From: Thermomicrobiaceae bacterium
GTDB lineage: Bacteria; Chloroflexota; Chloroflexia; Thermomicrobiales; Thermomicrobiaceae
Assembly (NCBI GenBank): GCA_014874455.1
Contig: JADBJL010000114.1
Coordinates: 1 to 64,000 of the forward strand
Direction of reading: 5' to 3'
DNA: 64,000 nucleotides
The first letter of the stretch is position 1; every line of letters starts with the position of its first letter. Made by a program: the position numbers and the translations under genes. This document shows positions 18,605 through 28,156 of the stretch, piece after piece. The notes beneath the pieces are model-generated. The model was not told the origin of the DNA, did not search any database, and saw only the letters and a list, made by a program, of their open reading frames with translations.

Positions 18605-20665
18605 CTACCAGTTGAGCGCGGCGACGAGCAGGAGCGCGACGATATTGACGACCTTGATCATCGGGTTGATGGCAGGGCCAGCGGTGTCCTTGTAGGGATC
18701 ACCGACAGTGTCGCCCGTCACAGCAGCCTGATGGGCGAAGCTGCCCTTGCCACCGTGCGCGCCCGCTTCGATCGCCTTCTTCGCGTTGTCCCAGGCGGCA
18801 CCGCCGGTCGTCATCGAGATGGCGACGAAGAGGCCGGTGGTGATGGATCCGATCAGCAGGCCGCCGACCGCTTCCTTGCCCAGCGTGATGCCGACGACGA
18901 TGGGGCCGAGGACAGGCAGCAAGGCCGGGATCAACATCTCGCGCAGCGCTCGCCGCGTGACGATGTCGACCGCGCGGCCATACTCCGGGCGAGCGGTGCC
19001 CGCGAGCAGGCCGGGGATCTCCCGGAACTGGCGGCGCACTTCCTGTACCACGGCGCCGCCCGCTTTCCCTACCGCCTCCATCAGGATACTGGCGAAGAGG
19101 TAGGGAAGCATGGCGCCGACCAGCAGGCCAATCACCACCCGCGGGTTGGACAGCTCGAACTCGACGGTGCCGCTGATTTCCAGGAAGTACGAGGCGAAGA
19201 GGACGAGGGCGGCGAGGCCTGCCGAGCCGATCGCGTACGCCTTGGTCACCGCCTTGGTGGTGTTGCCCACCGCATCCAGCGGGTCGGTGACCGCCCGAAC
19301 GCTCTCCGGCAACTCGGCCATCTCCGCGATACCGCCAGCATTATCGGTGATCGGCCCGAAGGAGTCGATCGCCACGATCATGCCGGTCATCGAGAGCATC
19401 GCCATCGCGGCGACCGCGAGGCCGTAGAGCCCGGCGTACGGAGTGGTGGGCGACACGGTCAGGTTGTAGGCCGTGTAGATCGCGAGCGCGATCAAGATGA
19501 TCGGCAAAGCGGTCGCCCGCATGGAGACCGCCAGCCCGGCGATGATGTTGGTCGCGTGGCCCGTCTCCGAGGCGAGCGCGATCCGCTTCACCGGCCCGTA
19601 CTTCTCCGAGGTGTAGTACTCCGTGAAGACGACCACGCCGAGCGTCACGATCAGACCGATGAGCGCGCTGAGCCAGAGCTTCGCCGTCGCTGGTAGCGTG
19701 AGCGTGATGCCGAAGAGGGTCACTGGAGAATCGGTGATCACCGGGTTGCCGCCCATGAGCCAGCCGGTCAGGGGCAGGAAGAGGACGGCGGCCAGGATCA
19801 TGCTGGCCGCCAGGCCCTTGTAGAGTGCGCGCATGATCGAACGGCTGCGGTCGAGCCGGACGAAGAACGTGCCGACGATCGACGTGAGGATCGAGGCAGC
19901 GCCGAGCACCAGCGGGTAGACGATCGCTGTCTCGTTCCCGTCGAACACTAGGTTGCCGAGCAGCATCGCAGCAATGGCCGTCACGGCGTAGGTCTCGAAG
20001 AGGTCGGCAGCCATCCCGGCGCAGTCGCCGACGTTGTCGCCGACGTTGTCGGCAATCACCGCGGGGTTGCGCGGGTCGTCCTCTGGGATACCGGCCTCGA
20101 CCTTGCCCACGAGATCGGCACCGACGTCGGCGGCCTTGGTGTAGATGCCGCCTCCGATGCGCGCGAATACCGAGATGAGGCTCCCGCCGAAGCCCAGGCC
20201 CACAAGGGCGGCGACGTCGCGGGTCGCGGCGTAGAAGCCGCTCACCGCCAGCAGGCCCAGGCCCGCGACGAGCAACCCGGTGACTGACCCACCCCGAAAG
20301 GCGAGGGTCAGAGCGGACTCGAGGTTACGCTTGCCGGCTTCGGCAGTGCGGACGTTGGCCCGTACCGCGACACTCATGCCGATGAAGCCGGCCAGGGCTG
20401 AGGCCGTCGCACCGATGAGGAAGCCGATGGCCGTCGTCAGGTTGAGAAAGAGCCATAGCAGTGCGCCGATGACGACCGCGACGACGGCGACAAGCGAGTA
20501 CTGTCGCCGCATGTATGCCTCGGCACCCTCCTGGATGGCCGAGGCGATGGCCCGCATGCGATCGTCGCCCCCTGGCTGAGCGAGTACCCAGCGCACCAGT
20601 GCAGCCCCGTAAAGGACGGCTGCGACGCCGGCCACGATCGCGATCGTGAGTGCAGTGCCGATCAT
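18605..20665 (-). CDS. hppA: Membrane-bound pyrophosphatase, K+-independent type (H+-pumping)
   Basis: 686 aa with about 16 membrane helices. Signature motifs are intact: the acidic pyrophosphate site [44 protein letters not shown], and the second acidic block [19 protein letters not shown]. It hydrolyses cytosolic pyrophosphate and pumps cations outward. The subclass marker reads GNTTKA (Lys near residue 471); K+-dependent enzymes have Ala there. This therefore belongs to the K+-independent class, which pumps protons. It would recover energy from biosynthetic pyrophosphate. Monocistronic, convergent with the kinase gene. Confidence 0.96.
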   Translation of the reverse strand: MIGTALTIAIVAGVAAVLYGAALVRWVLAQPGGDDRMRAIASAIQEGAEAYMRRQYSLVAVVAVVIGALLWLFLNLTTAIGFLIGATASALAGFIGMSVAVRANVRTAEAGKRNLESALTLAFRGGSVTGLLVAGLGLLAVSGFYAATRDVAALVGLGFGGSLISVFARIGGGIYTKAADVGADLVGKVEAGIPEDDPRNPAVIADNVGDNVGDCAGMAADLFETYAVTAIAAMLLGNLVFDGNETAIVYPLVLGAASILTSIVGTFFVRLDRSRSIMRALYKGLAASMILAAVLFLPLTGWLMGGNPVITDSPVTLFGITLTLPATAKLWLSALIGLIVTLGVVVFTEYYTSEKYGPVKRIALASETGHATNIIAGLAVSMRATALPIILIALAIYTAYNLTVSPTTPYAGLYGLAVAAMAMLSMTGMIVAIDSFGPITDNAGGIAEMAELPESVRAVTDPLDAVGNTTKAVTKAYAIGSAGLAALVLFASYFLEISGTVEFELSNPRVVIGLLVGAMLPYLFASILMEAVGKAGGAVVQEVRRQFREIPGLLAGTARPEYGRAVDIVTRRALREMLIPALLPVLGPIVVGITLGKEAVGGLLIGSITTGLFVAISMTTGGAAWDNAKKAIEAGAHGGKGSFAHQAAVTGDTVGDPYKDTAGPAINPMIKVVNIVALLLVAALNW

Positions 20666-20958
20666 GTACGATGTCCTCCTCCAAACCCTGCCCGACCGTC
20701 ACGCATTTCCCGGTATTCGGCTCGCTCGCAGCGAGACCGGTGGTGGCTGCTGTGCTGAGCGAGCCGCTGCTCGTTTCTGGTCGTGGAGTACGCCCGTGGT
20801 CGCTGACATGGTCGCGTCCGAACGGCGCGCAAGGAAACGCCGGCCTCGCAGAGTGTCGATGCTGAAGGCCGGACGCCCAGTCAACAAGTATGCCTTGAAA
20901 TGGGCTCGTTGTCGTGCGTTACCCTCTCCGTCCTGTCAGCTCGTTGCGCCGGCGCGGC
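20666..20958. other. hppA upstream region
   Basis: 293 nt with no supportable gene. It must contain the hppA promoter and the end of the oxidase operon transcript. A minus-strand TTGACT (near 20880) is the only -35-like hexamer I noticed, and it lacks a good -10 at the right distance. Confidence 0.3.
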
Positions 20959-21258
20959 TCAGAGTTGGTAGAGGGCCAGCATCGCGAGCGTGATGCCGAT
21001 AGCGACGGTGAGGCCCCACCCGAAGATGCCGCGCAGCAGCGGCGCGTCGAACTTCAGGTGCATGTAAAAGCCGACGACCAGTAAGAACTTGGCTGCCGAG
21101 AGCACCAGCAGGATCGGGACGATAGTCCCGTGAAGGTAGTTAACAAGGTAGTAGGTTGCCACCTCGATGACCGTGACGATGGCCAGGATCACCGCGACTT
21201 TGACATAGGTCAGTGGCCCCGGATGGGGACGTTCCAGCGCCTGCGGTGCGTGTTCCAT
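20959..21258 (-). CDS. Cytochrome c oxidase subunit IV (prokaryotic small subunit)
   Basis: 99 aa, three membrane helices (about 18-40, 46-66, 76-97). KFLLVVGFYMHLKFD matches the bacterial small subunit (CtaF/CyoD-like) that stabilises the oxidase and has no redox cofactor. It is the last gene of the ctaCDE operon, 34 nt after subunit III. Confidence 0.85.
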   Translation of the reverse strand: MEHAPQALERPHPGPLTYVKVAVILAIVTVIEVATYYLVNYLHGTIVPILLVLSAAKFLLVVGFYMHLKFDAPLLRGIFGWGLTVAIGITLAMLALYQL

Positions 21259-21292
21259 AGGTCAGCTCCTCTCGTTCGCTGCGCCGGCGGCC

Positions 21293-21895
21293 TCAATACG
21301 GAATCAGGTATACGAGCGTGAAGATGACGATCCAGACGATGTCGACGAAGTGCCAGTAGAGGCCGGCGACTTCGACGCGTTCCGCGTTCGCCGGGCTTAG
21401 CCGGCCGAAGAGCGACAGCAAGATCAGGGTAACCAGCCAGATGATCCCGATCCCGACGTGCGTCCCGTGGAAGCCGGTCAGCACGAAGAACGTCGTCCCG
21501 AAGAGGTTCTGCTGAAGGGAGAGCCCGTGGCGGTAGAACTCGGTGAATTCGAAGTACTGGCCACCAAGGAAGAGCGCGCCCAGCGCTGCCGTGGCGCCCA
21601 GCCAGACGCGGAAGCGGCGCATGTTCCCGTGCTGGATCCCGTGCAGCGCTAGCACCATCGCGAGGCTACTCAGCAACAGGACGGCCGCGCTGACGGAGGT
21701 GTACGGGATATTCAGGATCTCCTGAGGATAGGGCCCCTGGGTACTCCGACCCCGGTAGGCCGTGTAGACCCAGATCAGCGAGCCGAAGAACATGCAGTCC
21801 GAGGCCAAGAAAGTCCACATCAGCATCTTGTTGTGCGAGATGCCGGTGGTCGTGGCGTGGGCTTCCGGCGCGTGGCCGACCGCTGTACTGCTCAA
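21293..21895 (-). CDS. ctaE: Cytochrome c oxidase subunit III
   Basis: 200 aa, five membrane helices, the short form found with caa3 oxidases. Recognisable blocks are KMLMWTFLASDCMFFGSL (start), YFEFTEFYRHGLSLQQN, and the C-terminal GFHGTHVGIG and GLYWHFVDIVWIVIFTLVYL, the family's most conserved piece. It binds lipid and supports proton uptake and enzyme stability. Part of the four-gene oxidase operon, 70 nt after subunit I. Confidence 0.95.
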   Translation of the reverse strand: MSSTAVGHAPEAHATTTGISHNKMLMWTFLASDCMFFGSLIWVYTAYRGRSTQGPYPQEILNIPYTSVSAAVLLLSSLAMVLALHGIQHGNMRRFRVWLGATAALGALFLGGQYFEFTEFYRHGLSLQQNLFGTTFFVLTGFHGTHVGIGIIWLVTLILLSLFGRLSPANAERVEVAGLYWHFVDIVWIVIFTLVYLIPY

Positions 21896-21965
21896 GACCT
21901 CAGCTCCTCCCTACCGTCTCGTGTGCTGTTGCCGACTCCACTCCGAGAAGGTCTGGTGTGCGAAC

Positions 21966-23927
21966 CTACGCGTGCGCCTCCTCGTGGATCGGCTCGAACG
22001 TCCAGCCCAACAAGCTCACGACGACAACGGCGATCCCGAGGCCGACCACCGGGAAGCCGAGGCTTCCGAGCGTGTCGCTCGCGTGCATGACCATGCCGGT
22101 GCCCATCAACGTGAGCCCGATCGCCGTCGAGAGCGGGAACCAGGAGGGCGGCGGCAGGTGGATGTGGGCTTGACCGCCGTGGCCGGAGGGCGTGCTCGGG
22201 CCATGCCCGGCGTGCTGCCCTGGATCCGGATTGTGCGGCCGCTGTGGGCTGCCACCGGTTGGTGGGCCATGGCGCTCCGGCGTCGGGCCGACGACTTCCT
22301 CGGCGCCGTACTTCTCGATCCAGAAGGCGTCACGCCCGCGCACCACCGGCACGACGTCGAAGTTGTGGGCGGGCGGTGGCGAGGGGATCGACCACTCGAG
22401 CGTTCGGCCGTCCCATGGGTCGGCTGGCGCATCGGCGGGCCGCTGGAACGTGCGCACGACGTTGTACAGGAACACCAGGAAGGAGAGCGCGGTCAGGTAT
22501 CCGCCGATGGAGATCACCAGGTTCCAGAGATCCCAACCCATGCCTGCGCTGTAGGTGTAAATCCGGCGTGGCATGCCGTCGATGCCGAGGAAGTGCATGG
22601 GGAAGAAGGTCAGGTTGAAGCCGATGAGGGTGAGCACGAAGTGCAGCTTGCCCAGCCGCTCGTCCAGCATCCGCCCGAACATTTTCGGGAACCAGTAGTA
22701 CGTGGCCGCCAGAACGGCGAAGACCAGCCCGCCGAACAGGACATAGTGGAAGTGGGCGACCACGAAGTAGCTGTCGGTCTGCCAGTAGTCGATCGGCACG
22801 CTGGCGTGCATGACACCGGAGATGCCGCCGATCGTGAACATCGAGATAAAGGTCGCCGCAAACAGGAGAGCGGTGGTCATGCGGATCGAGCCGCCCCAGA
22901 GCGTGCCGAGCCAGTTGAAGATCTTGACGCCGGTCGGGATCGCGATCAGCATCGTGGTGGTCGCGAAGACGGCGTTCGGCACCGGGCCCATGCCGACAGC
23001 GAACATGTGGTGCGCCCAGACACCGAAGGAGAGGAAGGCGATACCCATCCCGGCGAAGACGACGAAGGTATAGCCGAACAGCGGCTTGCGAGAGAACGTC
23101 GGCAGGATCTCCGAGATCATCCCCATCGGGGGCAAGATCAGGATATAGACCTCGGGGTGACCGAAGATCCAGAACAGGTGCTGCCAGATCACGGGGTCGC
23201 CGCCAGCGGCCGGGTTAAAGAAGTTCGTCCCGAAGTAGCGATCGAACATGATCATGACCAGGCCGACGGTCAAGGAGGGGAAAGCCAGCAAGATCAGGAT
23301 GGCGGTGATCAGCGTCATCCAGACGAAGACCGGCATGCGCATCAGGCTCATGCCGGGTGCGCGCATGTTGACGATGGTCACGAAGAAGTTGAGCGCCGAA
23401 GCGAGCGAAGCGACGCCGAGCACCTGCAGGCCCATTACCCAGAAATCGATGTTGAGCCCGGGAGAGTAGAGCTTGCTGCTGGTCAAGTTGGCGTAGCCGA
23501 ACCATCCGCCGTCGGGCGCCGCGCCGAAGAGGAACCCGCTCAGCATCAAGAGGCTGCCGAGCAGGAACGCCCAGTAGCTGAAGGCGTTGAGCCGTGGGAA
23601 GGCGACGTCGCGCGCGCCGATCATCAGCGGGACGAAGAAGTTGAAGAACGCGGCGTTGAGCGGCATCCCCACGAAGAACACCATCATCGTCCCGTGCATG
23701 GTGAAGACCTGGTTGTACGTCTCCGGGCCTAAGAAGGTGTTCTCGGGCACGATCAACTGGGTGCGGATGAGCAAAGCGAGGAACCCAGCGATGAGCAGGA
23801 ACACGATCGATGTCCAGAAGTAGAGGATCCCGATCTTCTTGTGGTCGACGGTCGTCAACCACTCGACGAGCGCTGAGCGCTCGTACCGAGCGCGTTCCAG
23901 CTTGAGCGCGGACTCGACCATCTGCAC
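21966..23927 (-). CDS. ctaD: Cytochrome c oxidase subunit I, caa3-type
   Basis: 653 aa with 12 core helices plus two C-terminal ones. HGTMMVFF supplies a heme a ligand. HPEVYILILPPMGM has the CuB His and the His-Tyr crosslink; then HHMFAVG and the pair HFHYVLFGG (heme a3 and heme a ligands). HPEVY plus a Tyr in the right place assigns it to the A-family oxidases. It reduces O2 to water and pumps protons. The final ~110 residues hold a His/Pro/Gly-rich loop (GPPTGGSPQRP, GHGPSTPSGHGG) before two more hydrophobic segments; the loop is variable and of no known role. Confidence 0.97.
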   Translation of the reverse strand: MQMVESALKLERARYERSALVEWLTTVDHKKIGILYFWTSIVFLLIAGFLALLIRTQLIVPENTFLGPETYNQVFTMHGTMMVFFVGMPLNAAFFNFFVPLMIGARDVAFPRLNAFSYWAFLLGSLLMLSGFLFGAAPDGGWFGYANLTSSKLYSPGLNIDFWVMGLQVLGVASLASALNFFVTIVNMRAPGMSLMRMPVFVWMTLITAILILLAFPSLTVGLVMIMFDRYFGTNFFNPAAGGDPVIWQHLFWIFGHPEVYILILPPMGMISEILPTFSRKPLFGYTFVVFAGMGIAFLSFGVWAHHMFAVGMGPVPNAVFATTTMLIAIPTGVKIFNWLGTLWGGSIRMTTALLFAATFISMFTIGGISGVMHASVPIDYWQTDSYFVVAHFHYVLFGGLVFAVLAATYYWFPKMFGRMLDERLGKLHFVLTLIGFNLTFFPMHFLGIDGMPRRIYTYSAGMGWDLWNLVISIGGYLTALSFLVFLYNVVRTFQRPADAPADPWDGRTLEWSIPSPPPAHNFDVVPVVRGRDAFWIEKYGAEEVVGPTPERHGPPTGGSPQRPHNPDPGQHAGHGPSTPSGHGGQAHIHLPPPSWFPLSTAIGLTLMGTGMVMHASDTLGSLGFPVVGLGIAVVVVSLLGWTFEPIHEEAHA

Positions 23928-23960
23928 GAACTCCTCTGGCTCACTCCGTGCGCGGCGCCT

Positions 23961-24995
23961 CTACTTCAGACTCGTCAGGTAGGCCACGAGTGCTTGGATC
24001 TCTTGGTCGGTAAGCTGCCGTGGAAGCACCATCTTGTTGCCGGGCTTGACGGCTTGCGGGTTTCTCAGCCAGCGAGCGAGGTTCTCCGGGGTGTTCTCGA
24101 GCATCCCGCCCGCGATGATACCACGGCTCCCGACATGCGTCAGGTCGGGGCCGACCTTCCCCTGCGCTTCAGTCCCGGCCACGGTGTGGCACCCCATGCA
24201 GGCGTTGGCCGGAGTGAGGAACAGCTCCCGGCCCTGGGCTGCCAGGGGATCGGCCGGCACCTCGGCCGCTGGTTGCTGCTGCTGGCGGATCCAGGCGTCG
24301 AACTCTTCCTGTGTCTGAACGACGACGGTGAACTTCATGTTCGCGTGCTGGATACCGCAGAATTCGGCGCACTGGCCGGGGAAAACCCCCACTTCCTGGG
24401 GGGTGAACGTCAACACGTTGTTCCAGCCGGGGATCACGTCGCGCTTGCCCGCCAGCCGGGGTACCCAGAAGCTATGGATCACGTCGACGGAATGGAGCTC
24501 GATCCGTACCGGCCGGTCGACGACCAGGTGCAGCTCGTTGGCCGTGACCACGTTCAGTTCGGGGTACTGGAACTCCCACCACCACTGGTGGCCGATGGCG
24601 CGAACGGTCAGTGCCTCGGGGCCGGGCTTGCGGTCGAGTTCGAAGATGAGGGAGAGCGTCGGTACCGCGATGATGGCCAGGATCACGGCCGGTGCCATCG
24701 TCCAGGCGATTTCGAGCCGGGTGTTACCGTGCAGTTGCTCGGGGTGACGATCCTCACCTGGCCGTTGCCGGAAGCGCCAAAGGGCGAACAGCAGAATCGC
24801 GGTGACGAGCACGAAGATCACGACGGAAAGCCAGAAGATCGGGAGAAACAAATCCCAGATCTTGCGCATGCTGTCCCCGGCGGGGCGATTGACCGACTGC
24901 GGGCCGTTGCCGATGGCGCAGCCAGTGAAGGCCACAGCCAGCAGAGTAAGTACCCCAGCACGCAGGGAACGCTTCCAGAGCCTCCCTTTTCCCAT
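23961..24995 (-). CDS. ctaC: Cytochrome c oxidase subunit II fused to cytochrome c (caa3)
   Basis: ATG 24995 is chosen for its GAGGAG site; 344 aa. The lipobox AFTGC near residue 22 marks a lipoprotein. Two membrane helices follow, then a cupredoxin domain with CuA ligands: the His in DVIHSFWVPRL and GQCAEFCGIQHANM (two Cys, His, Met). A Gln-rich linker leads to a C-terminal cytochrome c with ACMGCH heme attachment (about residue 278) and a distal Met in NKMVLPRQLT. The fused cytochrome accepts electrons directly, so a separate soluble cytochrome is not needed. First gene of ctaCDE plus subunit IV. The promoter is at 25066-25094. Confidence 0.96.
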   Translation of the reverse strand: MGKGRLWKRSLRAGVLTLLAVAFTGCAIGNGPQSVNRPAGDSMRKIWDLFLPIFWLSVVIFVLVTAILLFALWRFRQRPGEDRHPEQLHGNTRLEIAWTMAPAVILAIIAVPTLSLIFELDRKPGPEALTVRAIGHQWWWEFQYPELNVVTANELHLVVDRPVRIELHSVDVIHSFWVPRLAGKRDVIPGWNNVLTFTPQEVGVFPGQCAEFCGIQHANMKFTVVVQTQEEFDAWIRQQQQPAAEVPADPLAAQGRELFLTPANACMGCHTVAGTEAQGKVGPDLTHVGSRGIIAGGMLENTPENLARWLRNPQAVKPGNKMVLPRQLTDQEIQALVAYLTSLK

Positions 24996-25065
24996 ATGTC
25001 TCCTCACTTCACGCCGACAGCATCCGGGAGAGGACACCCCGGGTGACTCCCCTTCGCTGCCGCCT

Positions 25066-25094
25066 ATCCTACACCAGGAAGCTGGACCTGTCAT
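25066..25094 (-). promoter_or_regulatory. Promoter of the cytochrome oxidase operon
   Basis: Minus strand: ATGACA (25094-25089), 17-nt spacer, TAGGAT (25071-25066). Each hexamer is close to consensus and the spacing is optimal. Transcription should start near 25059, giving a leader of about 64 nt. Confidence 0.65.
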
Positions 25095-25096
25095 GA

Positions 25097-25111
25097 TCAG
25101 GATTTTCCTGA
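25097..25111. promoter_or_regulatory. Palindrome just upstream of the oxidase promoter
   Basis: TCAGGA (25097-25102), TTT, TCCTGA (25106-25111): a perfect 6-3-6 palindrome two bases upstream of the -35. A wider TGTCA/TGACA pair surrounds part of it. Its position near -40 to -55 suits a transcription activator. The regulator family is not identifiable. Confidence 0.45.
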
Positions 25112-25198
25112 CATCCGTGCGGGGATCAGCCGAGTGCGCCTCGATCCCGGCGATGACCGCTGGCGGAAGAACTGGCCTCGAACCTGCGCCAGGACGTC

Positions 25199-26401
25199 TT
25201 AGGGGAGCCGGCGCTCGATCGGCTCCCGCACGTCGCGGCCGTCGGGCACGACGGGCTCGGTACCCGCCGCACCGGCGCGATCATCGGTCTCCGCTGCTCC
25301 ACTGCGCGGGCCGATCGCCGCGCTCGGGGCGACAGTGAGGCCGACTTGCGCATTGCGGTCGAACGCGGCCAGTCGTGCGCGGTTACAGCGGACACGCACC
25401 CGCGTACCCGGAGAGATGTCGACATACGAGGGTTGGCTGGTCTGAAGTTGCACGCCGCATGGAAGTTGCACCAGGTAGACCGTCTCCGGCCCCTGGAACT
25501 GTCGCGCGAGGACGACGGCGATGCCCTCGGGGTCGGCCTCCAGCGACACGTCGCGAGGGCGCACGAGAAGTTCGACCAGTTCAGGCGCGCGCGCCCTCGC
25601 TTCGAACGCAAACCGCCCGAGGTCGGACTCGGCTAAGACGCCGTTCAGGCGGGCCGGGACGAAGGTGGCCTGGCCGACGAACTGTGCCACCGCACGGTTC
25701 ACTGGGTAATGGTAGACCTTGTCAGGCGCATCCACCTGCTCGATGTGGCCGGAGAGCATGACGGCCACGCGGTCGGCGATCGCCATCGCCTCCTGCTGGT
25801 CGTGGGTGACCAGGACAGCGGTGATCTGGAGGCGCTCCAGCAAGCGGCGCAGTTCAGTGCGCATCTGCAGGCGGAGTTCGGTGTCGAGGTTAGAGAATGG
25901 CTCGTCGAGCAACAGCACCTGAGGGCTAGGCCCGAGCGCGCGGGCGATCGCGACTCGCTGCTGCTGACCGCCGGAGAGCTGGTGCGGGTAGCGCTCACGC
26001 ACGTCCTGCAAATCGGTGAGCCGGAGGAGTTCCTCTACCCGCTGGCGGCGTGCCGCCCGCGAGAGGGAACCGAGGCCGAAGGCGATGTTCTCGGCCACCG
26101 TGAGGTGTGGGAAGAGCGCGTAGTCCTGGAAGACCATGCCGACCCCGCGCCGCTCCGGAGGCACGAAACGGCGCTCGTCCGCCACGACGTGCCCGTGCAG
26201 GGCTACCGTACCGGCATCCGGGCGCTCGAAGCCGGCAATGAGCCGTAGCGTCGTGGTCTTGCCACAGCCGCTGGGGCCGAGCAGTGCCAGGATCTCACCG
26301 CGGTGGACGGTGAGATCGAGGTCGCGTACGGCCGGTCGCTCGATACCTGGATAGCGTTTCCAGACACCGGACAGCTCGATCGCTGGCTCGATGCTCCGCA
26401 T
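25199..26401 (-). CDS. Iron ABC transporter ATP-binding protein (FbpC/PotA-like)
   Basis: 400 aa. Walker A GPSGCGKTT, Q-loop VFQDYALFPHLTV, signature LSGGQQQRVAIARAL, Walker B VLLLDEPFSNLD and H-loop VTHDQ are all intact in the first ~230 residues. The C-terminal ~170 residues form a TOBE-like regulatory region (LVRPRDVSLE) with a polar tail. It powers the fused permease encoded just upstream. Substrate assignment to Fe(III) comes from its partners and from the iron-type operator of the operon, since the ATPase itself resembles many CUT1/POPT family members. Last gene of the unit; 38 nt separates it from the permease gene. Confidence 0.88.
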   Translation of the reverse strand: MRSIEPAIELSGVWKRYPGIERPAVRDLDLTVHRGEILALLGPSGCGKTTTLRLIAGFERPDAGTVALHGHVVADERRFVPPERRGVGMVFQDYALFPHLTVAENIAFGLGSLSRAARRQRVEELLRLTDLQDVRERYPHQLSGGQQQRVAIARALGPSPQVLLLDEPFSNLDTELRLQMRTELRRLLERLQITAVLVTHDQQEAMAIADRVAVMLSGHIEQVDAPDKVYHYPVNRAVAQFVGQATFVPARLNGVLAESDLGRFAFEARARAPELVELLVRPRDVSLEADPEGIAVVLARQFQGPETVYLVQLPCGVQLQTSQPSYVDISPGTRVRVRCNRARLAAFDRNAQVGLTVAPSAAIGPRSGAAETDDRAGAAGTEPVVPDGRDVREPIERRLP

Positions 26402-26439
26402 AACCCTCCCGCCTCGCTGCCCGCGGCAGCCCTACAAGT

Positions 26440-28137
26440 CTACCAGTTGGAGCCGGTTGCTCTTGTCTGCCTTTCTCCACCGCCGGACACCGGCGTACCG
26501 GCCCACTCGGTCGGTTGCTGTCGCCACAAGAGGATGGCCATCGGCAGCGCTGCGACCAGGAAGAGGAGGAACGCCGGCAGAGCGGCGTGTGACCAGAAGA
26601 GCTCGCGGGTGGCGTTCCAGACCTCGGTGGCCAGCGTCTCGTAGCCGATCGGGCTCAAGAGCAAGGTGGCAGGCAGTTCCTTCATCGTCGTCAGGAAGAC
26701 CAACGCGCCACCGCTGGTGATGCCGGGCCAGAGCAGCGGCGCGGTGACGCGCAACCAGACCCTCAGCGGCGAGTGCCCCAGGCTCCGGGCAGCCTCTTCC
26801 ACGTGCGGGCTGACTTGGAGCAGTGAGGCGCGCACGCTCCCGACTGCTTCGGGGAGGAACCGGATGAGGTAGGCCAGCAGGAGCATGGCGAGCGTCTGGT
26901 ACAGAGGAGAGAGATAGCGCGCGCCGAAGGATACCAGCGCTAACGCCGTGACGATCCCTGGTAACGCGTAGCTCACCCAGAGCGGGAATTCGACCAGGCG
27001 GCCGACCCAGCCGGAGTAGCGAACCAGGAGCACGGCGATCGGGAAGGCGGCGGCGACCGAGAGCGCTGCAGCGAGCAGCGAGACGGAGGTCGAGTGCCAG
27101 GCTGCCCGCCAGGTCAGAGCTAACGGGTTGCCGCTCTGCAGCGCCTGGACGACCCAGTACCCGATGACCGCGAGCGGCGTGCCCAATGTCAGCAGGGCCA
27201 GACCGCCGCAGTAGGCGAGACCGACCGGTGTCCAACGGCCCAGTCGAACCCGACGCGGCGGGCGTGAGGCTCCTGAGCTGCTGCGATGGTAGCGGTGGGG
27301 GCCACGCCAGGCACGATCGACGCCGACGATGACGAGCGTGAGGGTTGCCAGGACGAGCGCTAACCCGGCTGCGCCGCTACGGTCGAAGGCCAGCCGGTAC
27401 TGGTTGTAGATCACGCGAGTAAACGCGTCGTAGTTGAGCAGCGAGACAGCCCCGAAGTCGCTGACGACATACAGCGCGGTAAGGAGCGCGCCCGACGCCA
27501 TCGCGGGGCGAAGCTGGGGCAGCGTGATCCTAAGGAAGGTGCTCCACGGGCCGTGACCGAGGGAGCGGGCTGCTTCCTCGAGCGCAGGGTCGAGCGAGCC
27601 GATGACCCCGCGGAGTGAAAGGTACATGTAGGGGTACGTATAGAGCGTGAGCACGAGCCAGGCGCCGGTAAACCCGTAGATCTCGGGGAGCCGCTCGACG
27701 CCGAAGAGCGGCTGGAGCAGCCGTTGGAGGGCGCCGCGTGGCCCGAATGCGGCTACCACCGTGAATGCCCCGACGTAGCTCGGCACGGCGAGCGGCATTG
27801 CGGCGACGACCGACCACAGTCGTCGCGCTGGCAAGTCGGTTCGGGTGGTCAGCCAGGCGAGGGGAAGCGAGAGAACTGCACTGCACCCGGTGACCGCGGC
27901 GGTCAGGACAAGTGTGTTCTGGATCAGGTCGAGGGTGCGACCACGCCAGAGAGTGGCGAGTGTCTGCTCGCCACCCCCCAGCGCGCGCACCACGAGGTAG
28001 ACCAATGGGATCAGCGAAAGCGCTGCCAGACTACCGGCCGGCGCCACGATGAGCGTCGGAGCGCCGAGGCGGCCATACCACGGTCGCCTTCTGGCCTGCT
28101 TCGTCCGAGCCTGCGCCTTGCCGATCCCGATCGCCAT
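26440..28137 (-). CDS. Ferric iron ABC transporter permease, fused two-domain (FbpB type)
   Basis: 565 aa from ATG 28137 (MAIGIGK); longer frames only extend into the preceding gene's end. Twelve membrane helices fall in two homologous halves. Each half carries an EAA loop: EEAARSLGHGPWSTFLRITLP and EEAARSLGHSPLRVWLRVTAP, the coupling helices that dock on the ATPase. Single-chain fused permeases are the rule for Fe3+ FbpB/SfuB/FutB transporters. It moves iron released by the binding protein across the membrane. It starts 19 nt after the binding protein gene ends. Confidence 0.9.
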   Translation of the reverse strand: MAIGIGKAQARTKQARRRPWYGRLGAPTLIVAPAGSLAALSLIPLVYLVVRALGGGEQTLATLWRGRTLDLIQNTLVLTAAVTGCSAVLSLPLAWLTTRTDLPARRLWSVVAAMPLAVPSYVGAFTVVAAFGPRGALQRLLQPLFGVERLPEIYGFTGAWLVLTLYTYPYMYLSLRGVIGSLDPALEEAARSLGHGPWSTFLRITLPQLRPAMASGALLTALYVVSDFGAVSLLNYDAFTRVIYNQYRLAFDRSGAAGLALVLATLTLVIVGVDRAWRGPHRYHRSSSGASRPPRRVRLGRWTPVGLAYCGGLALLTLGTPLAVIGYWVVQALQSGNPLALTWRAAWHSTSVSLLAAALSVAAAFPIAVLLVRYSGWVGRLVEFPLWVSYALPGIVTALALVSFGARYLSPLYQTLAMLLLAYLIRFLPEAVGSVRASLLQVSPHVEEAARSLGHSPLRVWLRVTAPLLWPGITSGGALVFLTTMKELPATLLLSPIGYETLATEVWNATRELFWSHAALPAFLLFLVAALPMAILLWRQQPTEWAGTPVSGGGERQTRATGSNW

Positions 28138-28156
28138 CGCACCCCGGCATGTCGTG

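Noticed and set aside
24775-24786. GCGCCAAAGGGCGA inside ctaC as a fourth copy of the glycan-locus operator
   Set aside because: It lacks the TA ends of both arms and lies within coding sequence far from a start.
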